Assembly: GCA_050248715.1 (NCBI GenBank)
Contig: JBFWRV010000015.1
Coordinates: 34,507-98,506, forward strand
DNA from: AWTP1-13 sp050248715
GTDB taxonomy: Bacteria; Pseudomonadota; Alphaproteobacteria; Rhizobiales; Hyphomicrobiaceae
Direction of reading: 5' to 3'
DNA: 64,000 bases
Part shown: in pieces, positions 25,340 to 34,809 of the stretch
How positions within the stretch are numbered: position 1 is the first letter of the stretch
Layout: every line of letters starts with the position of its first letter
Program-made: the position numbers and the translations under genes
The notes under the pieces: model-generated
The model's database searches: none
Told to the model about the DNA's origin: nothing
Seen by the model: the letters and a program-made list of their open reading frames with translations, nothing else

Positions 25340-26695
25340 ATGAGGCAGAGCCTGGGCAGGACGCGGTTTCGGACGCTGCTCTTAGCCTGCGCACTCATGG
25401 CTTCCGCCGGCGGCACGGCTCTGGCGCAAGGAGGCGATGGTTCCTGGTGGGAGTCCCTGCCCGGCTTCGGTCGCTCTTACGGCTCACCGCGCCGCACCTC
25501 GGAGGAGGAGCCGCGCCGGCGCGGCGAGGTGGTCGACGACCTGCGCCCCGACGCGACGCCCTTGCGCAGCGACGTGATGGTGGAAGCGCTCCAGGACGCC
25601 ATCCACCGCTACCAGGAGATCGTCGCGCGTGGCGGCTGGCCGCAGCTTCCGGGTTCGCGCATGATCCGCCCCGAGGACAATGACGACCGTATTCCGCTTC
25701 TGCGTCGCCGGCTCATGATCGGCGGCGAGTTGTCTCGCCGGGCGGCGGATCCCTACGGCGGCGGCTACAGCTACGGTGCCGACCTCGAGGCCGCAGTGCG
25801 GCGCTTCCAGGTCAACCACGGCCTGCGTGTGTCGGGCCGCGTCGACAAGCCGACGCTCGATGCCCTCAACGTGCCGGCGCAGGCGCGGCTGTCGCAGCTT
25901 CGCCTCAACCTCCAGCGGCTGCGCGACCTCGGTACGCAGCGGACCGAGGATCGCTACATCCTCGTCAATGTTCCAGCCTTCCAGCTCGAGGCCGTGGAGC
26001 ACTATCAGGTCGAGCTTCGGCACCGCGTGATCGCCGGTAAGGCCGAGCGGCAGACCCCGAACGTGCGGGCCACCATCAAGGCGCTCAACTTCTTTCCCTA
26101 CTGGCGCGTGCCCGAGAGCGTGGCCACCCTCGACCTGATCCCCCGCCTCGCCAAGGAGCCGGACTACCTGGAGAAGGAGCAGATCCGGGTCCTGAGCGGC
26201 AACTACAACGGACCGGAGATCGATCCGACCAACATCGACTGGCGTCACGCCGACGCGAGCAAGATCCGCTTCCGCCAGGACCCCGGTCCGCAGAATGCGC
26301 TCGGGCTCGTTCGTCTCGACATGCCGAACGAGCACGGCGTCTACATGCACGATACGCCGATGAAGCAGCTGTTCGGCCAGCGCGGTCGCTCCTTCAGCGC
26401 CGGCTGCGTGCGCGTCCAGGACGTGTTCTCGCTCGCCGAGTGGGTGGCGCGGCAGGAGCCGGGCTGGGAGCAGCCGGGCCGGGCGCACGAGATTCTCTCC
26501 GCCGGCAACGCCTTCGACCTCACCCTTACGCGGCCGGTGCCCGTGTATTTTGCCTACATCACGGCCTGGGCCGAGCCGAACGGCGACATCCAGTTCCGCC
26601 CCGACATCTACGGCCGCGACGGCATGCGCGACCTGATCGCCGCGGCCCACGATCCCGCGGATGGTCCGCCGCCCGCCTGGAGGCTGGCGCCCTGA
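25340..26695 (+). CDS. Periplasmic L,D-transpeptidase with peptidoglycan-binding domain (YcbB-like)
   Basis: This 451-residue protein has a signal peptide (RFRTLLLACALMASAGGTAL, cut near ALAQ). It has a PG-binding-1 domain (about residues 135-175, YGADLEAAVRRFQVNHGLRV) and a large YkuD catalytic domain of the YcbB type at about 205-405. The active site reads FSAGCVRVQD, with the catalytic Cys, and HDTPMKQLFG upstream supplies the conserved His. The YcbB group forms 3-3 crosslinks in peptidoglycan or attaches proteins to it. The gene is flanked by a secreted amidase gene, giving a small wall-remodelling pair. Confidence 0.93.
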   Translation: MRQSLGRTRFRTLLLACALMASAGGTALAQGGDGSWWESLPGFGRSYGSPRRTSEEEPRRRGEVVDDLRPDATPLRSDVMVEALQDAIHRYQEIVARGGWPQLPGSRMIRPEDNDDRIPLLRRRLMIGGELSRRAADPYGGGYSYGADLEAAVRRFQVNHGLRVSGRVDKPTLDALNVPAQARLSQLRLNLQRLRDLGTQRTEDRYILVNVPAFQLEAVEHYQVELRHRVIAGKAERQTPNVRATIKALNFFPYWRVPESVATLDLIPRLAKEPDYLEKEQIRVLSGNYNGPEIDPTNIDWRHADASKIRFRQDPGPQNALGLVRLDMPNEHGVYMHDTPMKQLFGQRGRSFSAGCVRVQDVFSLAEWVARQEPGWEQPGRAHEILSAGNAFDLTLTRPVPVYFAYITAWAEPNGDIQFRPDIYGRDGMRDLIAAAHDPADGPPPAWRLAP

Positions 26696-26716
26696 GGCAA
26701 GCGCGCCGCCGCCCCG

Positions 26717-27616
26717 CTACTGCTGCTGGGCATCGAACGGCGCCCAGACCGGTGGCGGCACCTTCCACCACAAGACGCGCTTGGGCGCGGGCCGCGGCTG
26801 GCCGTTCATCGGGCCCCCGAGCGCGCTGAACCCTTCCGCCGCAAACGGCCGCCGCGGGGCCGGAGAGGGGACCGCGCGTGGCTCGACGGAGACCCGGGTG
26901 GACGGCACGACCTCGGTGCGGAACGGTGTTTCGACGACGGAGGCGCGAAAGGGCGGCTGAGCCTTCGCGTCCGCGAACCGGACATGGGCGATCGTCTTTG
27001 CCAGCTGTGCCCCGGACTTCGCCGTGGCCTCGACCGTCACATCGAAGATGTCGGGTGTGTTCTTGCCCAGGGTTATCTGGAGGCCGTCGAGGTCCGCGAG
27101 CCGAAGCACCCAGGTGCGCCGGTCCTGCTGCCTGCCGCGGGACAGCGTGGCGGTTGCCGGCAGGCCCCGCAGGACGATGCTGATATTGTCGGCATCGTCG
27201 ACCCCGACCAGCCGCACGGGAAACAGCGCCTCGCCACGCTCCCCGCGGTGGATCGTCAGCTCGAATTCGGGCAGCCGGCCGTCTTCGGGCCGCGTGCTGC
27301 GAACGCGTGCTGGTGGCAACGCCAGCTGGGGCGGACCTGCGAGCCGTGGGGCGATGGTGTCGGGCCGCATCGGCTCTGTCGGCTTGGATTGGAGCAGCAG
27401 GAGGCCCAGCAAGGCCACTCCGCCGGCGATGCAACTGATGCCGAGGCCGAGCGCGAAGGACGTGCCGAGGCGCAGTCTGCGCACGCCGGCTTCCACCAGC
27501 CGCGTCACCGATTGGTGCCGGTGCTGCCACGGGCCCTCGCGGTCCAGCAGCGCCAGTCGCTCTCTCAGGGACTTGGGCAAGGTTTTTTGATCGGCTGCCG
27601 ATGCCCAAAAGCGCAT
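26717..27616 (-). CDS. Single-pass membrane protein of unknown function
   Basis: I do not recognise this 299-residue protein. A charged cytoplasmic segment of about 48 residues (SLRERLALLDREGPWQHRHQ) precedes one membrane helix (LGTSFALGLGISCIAGGVAL, about 51-75). A periplasmic domain of predicted beta structure follows (about 110-215, with FELTIHRGE, ISIVLRGLPATATLSRG and DIFDVTVEATAKSG). The tail is Pro/Arg-rich. The beta region resembles cadherin-like or Ig-like repeats in spacing of hydrophobic residues, but I cannot name a family. It is convergent with the L,D-transpeptidase gene and divergent from the acyl-CoA ligase gene. Confidence 0.75.
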   Translation of the reverse strand: MRFWASAADQKTLPKSLRERLALLDREGPWQHRHQSVTRLVEAGVRRLRLGTSFALGLGISCIAGGVALLGLLLLQSKPTEPMRPDTIAPRLAGPPQLALPPARVRSTRPEDGRLPEFELTIHRGERGEALFPVRLVGVDDADNISIVLRGLPATATLSRGRQQDRRTWVLRLADLDGLQITLGKNTPDIFDVTVEATAKSGAQLAKTIAHVRFADAKAQPPFRASVVETPFRTEVVPSTRVSVEPRAVPSPAPRRPFAAEGFSALGGPMNGQPRPAPKRVLWWKVPPPVWAPFDAQQQ

Positions 27617-27915
27617 CGCTCGCCTCCCTCAAACGCGATACCTGCCCGCACCTTGCTTGCTTTGGGCCGTTGTCCGACCGCCTCGCTGGCTTGTCTCGAT
27701 CTAGCCGGGCCAATCGTGGTCTTTTTCCACAAGGCCGAGCGAGACCGAATGATTTTCATTGATTGTTGCATACCTGTAACGTCGATGGAACGGACTATCC
27801 GTGTTCCGAGGTGGCCGGCACAGCCCGGCGCGCACGGTTGCTGCGGGCAGGGGGCGTCCGCTAGCGTATGTGTTGGACCCGCCTCCGATCATCCCCAGCC
27901 CAGGCGACCCTCGCG

Positions 27916-29547
27916 ATGTCAAAAAGCCCCTACGCACAAGCCCTCGACCGGCGCCCGGCCAATTTTCAACCGCTCAGTCCACTGTCGTTCCTCGCGCGCA
28001 CAGCGGCGATCTACCCGGAGCGCCCGGCCGTCGTTCACGGGGGCATGCGCTTGACATATGCGCAATTCTATGCGCGTGCCCGGCAGCTTGCGTCCGCCCT
28101 CGCTGCCCGCGGCGTCGGGGTGGGCGACACCGTCTCGGTGATGCTCGCCAATACGCCCCCGATGCTGGAGGCCCACTACGGGGTGCCGATGACGGGGGCG
28201 GTGCTGCACGCCATCAACACGCGGCTCGACGCGGCCATCATCGCCTTCCAGCTCGACCACGCCGATGCCAAGGTGGTCATCTGCGACCGCGAGTTCGCGC
28301 CCGTCATGCGCGATGCGCTGGCGCAGGCGCAGGTGAGACCGCTCGTCATCGACTACCAGGACAGCGAGTTTCCGCAGCCGGCGCCGGCGCTCGCCGCCAC
28401 CGACTACGAGGCGTTCGTGGCCGGCGGCGATCCGACGTTTGCCTGGCGAACGCCCGGCGACGAATGGGATGCGATTGCGCTCAACTACACCTCGGGGACG
28501 ACCGGCAATCCCAAGGGCGTCGTGTATCACCATCGCGGCGCCTACCTCATGTGCTACGCCAACGTTCTTTCGGCGGGGCTCGGCAAGCATCCGGTCTATC
28601 TCTGGACGCTGCCGATGTTCCATTGCAACGGCTGGTGCTTCCCCTGGACGATCTCGGCGGTTGCGGGCACGCACGTGTGCCTGCGATGGGTGCGCGCCAA
28701 GGCCGTGTTCGACGCGATTGCCGACCACAAGGTGACGCATCTGTGCGGGGCGCCGATCGTGATGTCGACGCTGCTGAACGCAAGCGCGGAGGAGAAGCGG
28801 CGGCTGCCGCACACGGTGCAGTTCGTGACCGCCGCCGCACCGCCGCCGGAGGTGGTGCTGGCCGCCATGGCCGGCGCAGGGTTCAACGTCACCCACGTCT
28901 ACGGCCTGACGGAAGTCTACGGGCCCGCCGTCGTCAACGAGTGGCGCGAGGACTGGGATGCGCTCGACCCTGCCCGGCGGGCGGCGCTGAAGGCACGCCA
29001 GGGCGTGCGCTATCCCGCGCTGGAGGACCTTTCCGTGCTGGACCCCGCCACCATGGTGCCCGTGCCGGCGGACGGAGCGACGCTCGGCGAGGTCATGTTC
29101 CGCGGCAACATCGTCATGAAGGGATATCTGAAGAACTCCGCCGCGACCGAGGAGGCGTTCGCGGGCGGCTGGTTCCATTCGGGCGACCTCGGTGTGATGC
29201 ACCCGGACGGCTACATTCAGCTCAAGGACCGCTCCAAGGACATCATCATTTCAGGCGGCGAGAACATCTCATCCATCGAGGTGGAGGACGTGCTCTACAA
29301 GCATCCCGCAGTCGCCGCCTGCGCCGTCGTGGGCCGGCCCGACGAGAAATGGGGCGAGACACCGGTTGCATTCATCGAGCTCAAGCCGGGCGCCCCCGCG
29401 CCGACGGCGGCGGACATCACTGCTTTCTGCCGCGAGCACCTCGCCCGCTACAAGTGCCCGCGTCACGTGATCTTCGGCGAGGTGCCGAAGACGAGCACCG
29501 GCAAGATCCAGAAATTCGTGCTCCGCGAGCGGGCGAAGGGGAGCTAG
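27916..29547 (+). CDS. AMP-forming acyl-CoA ligase (medium-chain / DmdB-like)
   Basis: This 543-residue enzyme should activate a carboxylic acid to its CoA thioester through an acyl-AMP intermediate. Family motifs are all present: the phosphate loop NYTSGTTGNPKGVVYHHRG, the VYGLTEVYG adenine-site motif, and GWFHSGDLGVMHPDGYIQ. The hinge is LKDRSKDIIISGGENISS, and the catalytic Lys lies in TSTGKIQK near the end. YHHRGAYL is typical of the branch containing 3-methylmercaptopropionyl-CoA ligase and medium-chain ligases. The ATG at 27916 begins the normal MSKSPYAQAL. Its end overlaps the convergent phosphodiesterase gene by four bases. Confidence 0.94.
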   Translation: MSKSPYAQALDRRPANFQPLSPLSFLARTAAIYPERPAVVHGGMRLTYAQFYARARQLASALAARGVGVGDTVSVMLANTPPMLEAHYGVPMTGAVLHAINTRLDAAIIAFQLDHADAKVVICDREFAPVMRDALAQAQVRPLVIDYQDSEFPQPAPALAATDYEAFVAGGDPTFAWRTPGDEWDAIALNYTSGTTGNPKGVVYHHRGAYLMCYANVLSAGLGKHPVYLWTLPMFHCNGWCFPWTISAVAGTHVCLRWVRAKAVFDAIADHKVTHLCGAPIVMSTLLNASAEEKRRLPHTVQFVTAAAPPPEVVLAAMAGAGFNVTHVYGLTEVYGPAVVNEWREDWDALDPARRAALKARQGVRYPALEDLSVLDPATMVPVPADGATLGEVMFRGNIVMKGYLKNSAATEEAFAGGWFHSGDLGVMHPDGYIQLKDRSKDIIISGGENISSIEVEDVLYKHPAVAACAVVGRPDEKWGETPVAFIELKPGAPAPTAADITAFCREHLARYKCPRHVIFGEVPKTSTGKIQKFVLRERAKGS

Positions 29548-30812
29548 GGAAGCGACTGCAGCGCTCGCCCGTCCATGCCCTCCGCCGGCACCTGCAGATG
29601 CGCCAGGACGGTGGGTGCGATGTCGATGGGCGAGGTCGGCGTGTCGGCTGTGGTGCCGGCCGCAAAGCCGACCCCCTCGATCATCAGGAAGGGCATCTGC
29701 TCGTAGCGGGCCAGGCCGCCGTGCTGGCCGCAGTCGAGGTGGGTCGCCTTGCCGGCCACGGGCTGCGACTCGAAGCTGCGTCCGGGGATGCCGAAGGCGT
29801 TGGGCTCCTCGTCGGACTTCAGCGAGACCGCAAACGCCAGGCCGTGGTGGGAGGCCTGACCGACGCTGGGCAGCTCCGCCGTCGGGATCACACGATCGAC
29901 CCAGTCGCGCTCCGACAGAAATGCGCCGATCTCTGCCGTCCTGGCTTCATGGTCCGGGTGGACATAGACGAGCGTGGAGGTGCCGCTGGTCGGCGTCACG
30001 ACGTCGCCGGAGTCGCGGCTCGCCTTGAGGCCGGCGGCCATCAGCTCGACCTCCACATCGATGACGCGCGAGACCGTCTGATGGCCGTGGTCGGAGCAGA
30101 GGACGAGGAGGACGTCGTCGCCCTTGTCGCGCAGCCGGTCGACGGCCTCGATCACGCGCCCGGCGTTGGCATCGGCCTGGCGCAGCACGGCCAGGTGCTC
30201 CGGCGAGCCGAGGGGCTTCAGGTGCTGCGTCGCATCGGGCTCGCCCATCCACACCATGGCGAGCGGCGGCCTGCGCGCGACCAGCACCTCATCGATGAAG
30301 CGATCGACCATCGCGCGCTCGCCTGCCGCGTCCTGCGCGACCTTGAGGGCCTGCGCGCCGTCGAGAGGCTTGCGCCCCGGCCCGAACGAGCCGGCGCGGT
30401 GATAGATGTGGCCGTAGCCGTCGGGATCGTGCGCGAAGGCTGCCCCGGGAGAGACGTTGGAGAACAGGATCATGCCGCCGTGTGGGGACAGCCGCTCGGC
30501 CAGCGTCGGTACCGCAAGCGACCGGCCCGTGGCGCGGCGCTTGTGCTGCAGGAAATTCGGGTGGCCGGCATCGTGATAGACGAGCCGGCCTGCTTCCAGC
30601 AGCGCCAGGGTGTTGCCCAGCAACTCGTGACGCGCCGGGATGCAGCCGGTTGCGAATGACGCCGAGACGACGCGGGTGGCCGACGGGAACATGGAGCGGT
30701 GCGCGGCGAAAACCTGCGACCGGCGGGCGAACCGCGTCAGTGCAGGCATGTGGGCTTCGGTGATTAGGTCCCGGCGCAGGCCATCCAGAACGGCAACGAC
30801 GACGCGACGCAT
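29544..30812 (-). CDS. Alkaline-phosphatase-fold phosphodiesterase / nucleotide pyrophosphatase
   Basis: This 422-residue protein belongs to the alkaline phosphatase superfamily, phosphodiesterase branch. The N-terminal VVVAVLDGLRRDL carries the first metal-binding Asp. FPSATRVVSASFATG carries the nucleophile Thr/Ser. VWMGEPDATQH, then CSDHGHQ, supply further Asp and His ligands, and HHGL the final His. No signal peptide is seen with the ATG at 30812, so it may act in the cytosol. Substrates in this branch include nucleotides, phosphonoacetate and phospholipid headgroups; none can be chosen here. Confidence 0.9.
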   Translation of the reverse strand: MRRVVVAVLDGLRRDLITEAHMPALTRFARRSQVFAAHRSMFPSATRVVSASFATGCIPARHELLGNTLALLEAGRLVYHDAGHPNFLQHKRRATGRSLAVPTLAERLSPHGGMILFSNVSPGAAFAHDPDGYGHIYHRAGSFGPGRKPLDGAQALKVAQDAAGERAMVDRFIDEVLVARRPPLAMVWMGEPDATQHLKPLGSPEHLAVLRQADANAGRVIEAVDRLRDKGDDVLLVLCSDHGHQTVSRVIDVEVELMAAGLKASRDSGDVVTPTSGTSTLVYVHPDHEARTAEIGAFLSERDWVDRVIPTAELPSVGQASHHGLAFAVSLKSDEEPNAFGIPGRSFESQPVAGKATHLDCGQHGGLARYEQMPFLMIEGVGFAAGTTADTPTSPIDIAPTVLAHLQVPAEGMDGRALQSLP

Positions 30813-30969
30813 GATGCTCCTCGGCTGGCACTGGACTTTGTGCTTCCCGCCAACGGGCTGTAGCACGCGGGCGAGCCTGCATCCACGCCGATGGCATCCA
30901 CGAGCGTGCCTCGCTGTTGCGAGACGGGTGCTTTGCGGGGATCGGCGCCCGCTCTATTTTGCGCGGCCC

Positions 30970-31839
30970 ATGCCCGCCCCCCAGGCTTCTCCCGGTCTCG
31001 TCCGTTTCATGCTGCTCGCGGTCGCCGCGGAGGGCCTGCTGACGTTGATGGACGCGCTGATCAAGGAGCTCTCGCCCCGCTACAACGTGCTCGAGATCGC
31101 TTTCCTGCGCTATGCCTTCGGCATGATCGGCGCCGTCGTCTACGCCGCGTGGAAGCAGCCGGGCTGGCCGACGCGGGAGGCCGCGGCCTACAACGGACTG
31201 CGCGCCTTCCTGATCGTCATTACGGCCACGTCCTTCTTCTTCGCGCTCGGCCATCTGCCGCTCGCCGATGCCATCGCCATGAGCTTCATCTCGCCGGCGC
31301 TGACGGCCCTGCTGGGAGCCATGCTGCTGGGCGAGAGGCTCGACTGGCGCATCGGCCTCGCCTTGGGCACGGGCTTCCTCGGCATGCTCCTGATCGTCGG
31401 CGGCAAGATCGGCGGGGCGGGGCTCGACGAGACGGTCATGGTCGGGGCGGTCGCCGTGCTGATCTCGGCCGTCGGCTACTCGCTCAATCTCATCATGCTG
31501 CGCCACCGTGCCACGCGCGATCCGCTGGCACAGATCATCCTGTTCCAGAACCTGGGCCCGGCTTTGATCCTGGCCGTGCCGGCGCTGTGGGTATGGAGCG
31601 CCCCCTCCCTCGCCGATCTCGCCCAGTTCGCCCTGCTCGGCACCCTCGGCGTGGTGGCACACACCATGCTGGCGCACGCCTTCGCCCGCATTGAGGCGGC
31701 CCGGCTGGCCCCCGTGACCTATGTCACGCTGGTGTGGGGTGTGCTATTCGGTTTCCTGTTCTTTGCGGAGATACCGGGTCTTGCCACCTTAGCCGGCGCC
31801 GCTCTCATCGTCCTCGGGACGATCCTGACGCGGCGCTGA
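30970..31839 (+). CDS. EamA/DMT-family transporter
   Basis: This 289-residue inner-membrane protein has about ten hydrophobic helices arranged as two EamA repeats, the drug/metabolite transporter layout. The first repeat ends around LLGAMLLGERLDWRIGLAL and the second around LVWGVLFGFLFFAEIPG; each carries the conserved acidic residue near the end of a helix. The ATG at 30970 is chosen because translation directly enters the first helix. The long upstream frame overlaps the divergent phosphodiesterase gene and is not credible. The transported molecule is unknown; amino acids, S-adenosylmethionine and nucleobases are seen in the family. Confidence 0.92.
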   Translation: MPAPQASPGLVRFMLLAVAAEGLLTLMDALIKELSPRYNVLEIAFLRYAFGMIGAVVYAAWKQPGWPTREAAAYNGLRAFLIVITATSFFFALGHLPLADAIAMSFISPALTALLGAMLLGERLDWRIGLALGTGFLGMLLIVGGKIGGAGLDETVMVGAVAVLISAVGYSLNLIMLRHRATRDPLAQIILFQNLGPALILAVPALWVWSAPSLADLAQFALLGTLGVVAHTMLAHAFARIEAARLAPVTYVTLVWGVLFGFLFFAEIPGLATLAGAALIVLGTILTRR

Positions 31840-32001
31840 CATTCGAAGCGCGTTGGACGGCGCAGGTTCACATTGTCGCCACCTGCAGCGACCGGCGCGC
31901 CGACAACACGGACGCCTCCTCGTCACAAAAGCGAGCAGTCATTAGCGGGATAGTAACCATAGACCCCTTAACTTTCGTCGCGGTGTGGCCGGGGGTTGGC
32001 T

Positions 32002-33024
32002 ATGGCAGTGCTGAACGCGGTTTCGATCGCGGAAATCAAGGCGCGTGGCAGCATCAAGGACGCCGACGTCCTGAAGCTGCGCCGCAACTATTACGACGAC
32101 GGCAGCATTTCGGCTGAAGAAGCCGACATGATCTTCACGCTGAACGACGTCTGCCCGGTGCAGGACCCGGCCTGGGCCGACTGTTTCGTGGAGACCATCA
32201 CCGACTATCTGGTGGAGCAGGCCGAGCCGCAAGGCTACCTGACCGTCAGCAATGCGGAATGGCTGATGCAGCGCATCAGCCGCGACGGCAAGGTCGACAG
32301 CAAGACCGGTCTGGACCTGCTCGTCAACATTCTCGACAAGGCGCGCTGGTCGCCGCAAAACCTCGTTCGCTTTGCCCTCGATCAGGTGAAGGAGGCCGTG
32401 CTCACCGGCTCCGGCCCGCTGCGCTCGGGCAAGAAGGTCGAGCCCCGCGTCGTCACCGAGGCCGATGCGGCACTCCTGCGCCGCATCCTGTTCGCGGCGG
32501 GCAGCGATGGAAGCATCGGGGTCACCAGGACAGAGGCCGAGGTCTTGTTCGAGATCGATGCCCTCACCATGGCCGGCGACAATCATCCCTCCTGGACCGA
32601 CTTCTACGTCAAGGCGATCGTCAACTGCATGATGACGGCTTCGGGATACGCGCCGCCGCCGCGGGAGGTCGCTCTCTCGCGCGAGGCGTGGCTCGAACGG
32701 CGCGGCGATCTCTCGCTCGACGCGATCCTGGGCAATATGACCGGCAACCTGAACAGCCTGTTCGGCGGATACCGCGAGCAAACCGTGGAAGAGCGCGCTA
32801 TTTCCCAGCTGACGCAGCAGAAGGTCGAGATCATCACGCGCGAAGCGATTGCGCTGGCCGATATAGCCTGGCTCGTCGAGCGCATCGGGCGGGATGGCAC
32901 TCTCTCGGCCAACGAGCGCGCCCTTGTCGCCCTCCTCAAGGCGGAGGCTCCCACCCTCGATCCGGCCCTGCAGCAGCTGGTGGATAGAAGCAGCGTCCTG
33001 ATGCAGGAGGTGTGCGCCGGATGA
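32002..33024 (+). CDS. Unknown protein with internal A-B-A-B' duplication
   Basis: I do not recognise the family of this 340-residue protein; it is helical, soluble and has no signal peptide. It contains a clear internal duplication. Unit A appears at about residues 18-88 and 150-231 (YYDDGSISAEEAD against AGSDGSIGVTRTEAE; DPAWADCFVETI against HPSWTDFYVKAI). Unit B appears at about 87-135 and 289-338 (EWLMQRISRDGKVDS against AWLVERIGRDGTLSA). Each unit has an Asp-Gly turn followed by an acidic helix, reminiscent of EF-hand or TerB-like folds, without full EF-hand loops. The start could also be a TTG six bases earlier. Its stop overlaps the next gene's start (ATGA). Confidence 0.82.
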   Translation: MAVLNAVSIAEIKARGSIKDADVLKLRRNYYDDGSISAEEADMIFTLNDVCPVQDPAWADCFVETITDYLVEQAEPQGYLTVSNAEWLMQRISRDGKVDSKTGLDLLVNILDKARWSPQNLVRFALDQVKEAVLTGSGPLRSGKKVEPRVVTEADAALLRRILFAAGSDGSIGVTRTEAEVLFEIDALTMAGDNHPSWTDFYVKAIVNCMMTASGYAPPPREVALSREAWLERRGDLSLDAILGNMTGNLNSLFGGYREQTVEERAISQLTQQKVEIITREAIALADIAWLVERIGRDGTLSANERALVALLKAEAPTLDPALQQLVDRSSVLMQEVCAG

Positions 33025-33398
33025 CGTGGCGGCTGTCCGCGCTTTCGCGGCTGTGCCGCGCCGCCACTCCTGCAGCGACGCTTCTGCTTGTCATCTCGGC
33101 GGGGCCTGCGGCTGCCGGCGGCGATTTGTGTGATCCGGCCTTCTCGCCGAACAGATGCGGTCTGCCCCCGGCTGCCGTCATCGCGCCGCCGCCGCCGCCG
33201 CTCTACGCCTACGAGTATCGTGGGGCGCCGACGTGGACTGCCAACGGCTGGAGCTATCCGCCGACCCGTCCCGTCTATGGCGACCCGCCGCCCGGGCCGT
33301 TCGTCTACATGCCGCCCGCATATGCCGTGCCCTACGTCCCGTGCGTGGCCGATTGCAGCCGCTTCCCGCTGTTTCCCTGGAACTGGCGTCGCTGGTAG
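33021..33398 (+). CDS. Small secreted proline/tyrosine-rich protein
   Basis: This 125-residue protein has a signal peptide (basic start, ATPAATLLLVISAGPAAAGG). A mature domain rich in Pro, Tyr and Trp follows, with four cysteines (GDLCDP, NRCGLP, PYVPCVADCSRF) that could form two disulfides. It starts at an ATG overlapping the stop of the A-B-A-B' gene, with AGGAGG ten bases upstream, so the two are coupled. I know no function. The polyproline run and terminal FPWNWRRW suggest an envelope-exposed peptide. Confidence 0.65.
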   Translation: MTWRLSALSRLCRAATPAATLLLVISAGPAAAGGDLCDPAFSPNRCGLPPAAVIAPPPPPLYAYEYRGAPTWTANGWSYPPTRPVYGDPPPGPFVYMPPAYAVPYVPCVADCSRFPLFPWNWRRW

Positions 33399-33419
33399 GC
33401 GCGGCCGACGACCGTGTCT

Positions 33420-33519
33420 CGTCATCGCCGCGCGCGAAGCGAGTCCGCGGGAATCGTCGAACTCAGGTTCGCGTGTGCGGGCGGATCCCGGCTCCGGGCG
33501 CCGCCTGACGGGAATGACG
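33420..33519. repeat. Intergenic inverted-repeat element (copy 2, diverged)
   Basis: About 100 bases between convergent genes start with CGTCATCGCCGC and end with ACGGGAATGACG, an imperfect inverted pair. They include GGATCCCGGCTC, shared apart from one base with the element at 17187-17321. It looks like a degenerate member of the same repeat family and could end transcription of both neighbours. Confidence 0.42.
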
Positions 33520-33525
33520 CTGCAG

Positions 33526-34809
33526 CTACGCGGGACGCGTCCCGCACCAATCGGCCACGAAGCTCGCGATCGTCAGTGTCAGGCGCTTGATGCTCTCGAG
33601 ATCCACGGCCTCGTCGAACCCGTGGCTGCCGCTGCCTGTCGCTCCGTAGGAGAGGCTGGGAATGCCGTAGTAGCGGCCGTAGAAGCGGCAGTCGGTGACC
33701 GCGGGCAGGATCACCTCGCGCGGCTCGTCGCCATGCACGCGCTTGTGCGCGGCCCGCACGGCCGTCTCGAATTCCGTGCCCGGCTCCAGCACGTAGTCGT
33801 CGGCCTGGAAGCCGTTCCAGATCACCTGGGGCGGGTTGTCGGCGAGGTAGGGGTCCTGGCGCGCCGCCGCCATGATGACGCCGGTCAACTCCTCGCGGAA
33901 GGCTGCGAGCGACATCCCCGGCAGCACGGCGATGCGGCAGTCGACCTGGCACCAGGCGGGCGTGGAGCTTGCCCAGTCGCCGCCGGCGATCTTGCCAGGA
34001 TTGAACTTGATCGGGTTGGGGATGCGGCTGAACCACGGGTTGCTCTTCACGCGCTGGTTGAGCTCACGCGTGTGGCCGCGCAGCGCCTCGATCAGTCCGA
34101 ACGCGGACAGGATTGCGTTCGTGCCGCTCTCGCTCTGGCTGACGTGCACGGGCCGCCCGCGGATGTGCAGGCGGAACCACATGACGCCGACGGTGCCGCG
34201 GAGGATGTGCGCACTGGTCGGTTCGGGGATCAGGCAAGCATCGGCGCGATAGCCGCGCGCGAGCGTAGAGAGAGCGCCATTGCCGGTGCTCTCCTCTTCG
34301 GTCACCGTCTGCACGTAGACGTCGGAGCCGGGGAGGCACCCGGCACTGCGCAGCGCATCGAGTGCAAACACCATCGCGCACACGCCCGATTTCATGTCAT
34401 TGGCACCGCGACCGATCATCTGGCCGCCGGTGACGGTGCCGGCGAAGGGGGGCGACGACCACATGTCCAGCGGGCCGGCGGGGACGACGTCGACATGCCC
34501 TTGCAGGATCAGGCTGCGGCCCTTGGGCTCGGAGGCACGCAGGCTTCCCACGACCTGCACGGCCTTCGTGTAGTCGGTGTCCATGACCGGCGAGTAGCCC
34601 GGCAGATGCTGCAGGTTCACGTCTGCCAGCGTATAGCGATCCACCACCCAGCCTCGGCTGGCGAACTCGCGCGCCAGCCAGTCCTGGCACGGCGCCTCCT
34701 CGCCTCGCAGGCTGGGGAATGTGACCAGCGCGCGCAACCACTCGAGCTGCGCCTCCCAGTTGCGGTCTACGGCGCGGGCAAGCTGGTCATGAATTCCTGC
34801 GCTCGACAT
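33526..34809 (-). CDS. M20-family peptidase/deacylase (ArgE/DapE-like)
   Basis: This 427-residue protein should remove an acyl or aminoacyl group with a dinuclear metal centre. Metal-binding motifs are LQGHVDVVP (His and Asp), GRGANDMKSGV (bridging Asp) and VTEEESTGNGAL (catalytic Glu pair). HGFDEAV near the C-terminus carries the last His. The dimerisation insert lies at about residues 215-330. It matches acetylornithine deacetylase/succinyl-diaminopimelate desuccinylase-like enzymes, but no arginine or lysine genes are nearby, so a catabolic role is equally likely. The start ATG at 34809 gives MSSAGIHDQLARAVD. Confidence 0.92.
   Translation of the reverse strand: MSSAGIHDQLARAVDRNWEAQLEWLRALVTFPSLRGEEAPCQDWLAREFASRGWVVDRYTLADVNLQHLPGYSPVMDTDYTKAVQVVGSLRASEPKGRSLILQGHVDVVPAGPLDMWSSPPFAGTVTGGQMIGRGANDMKSGVCAMVFALDALRSAGCLPGSDVYVQTVTEEESTGNGALSTLARGYRADACLIPEPTSAHILRGTVGVMWFRLHIRGRPVHVSQSESGTNAILSAFGLIEALRGHTRELNQRVKSNPWFSRIPNPIKFNPGKIAGGDWASSTPAWCQVDCRIAVLPGMSLAAFREELTGVIMAAARQDPYLADNPPQVIWNGFQADDYVLEPGTEFETAVRAAHKRVHGDEPREVILPAVTDCRFYGRYYGIPSLSYGATGSGSHGFDEAVDLESIKRLTLTIASFVADWCGTRPA

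Noticed and set aside
27801..30659. Long plus-strand open frame spanning the acyl-CoA ligase and phosphodiesterase region
   Set aside because: It is out of frame with two clear genes, is Arg/Ala/Gly-rich and shows no motif.
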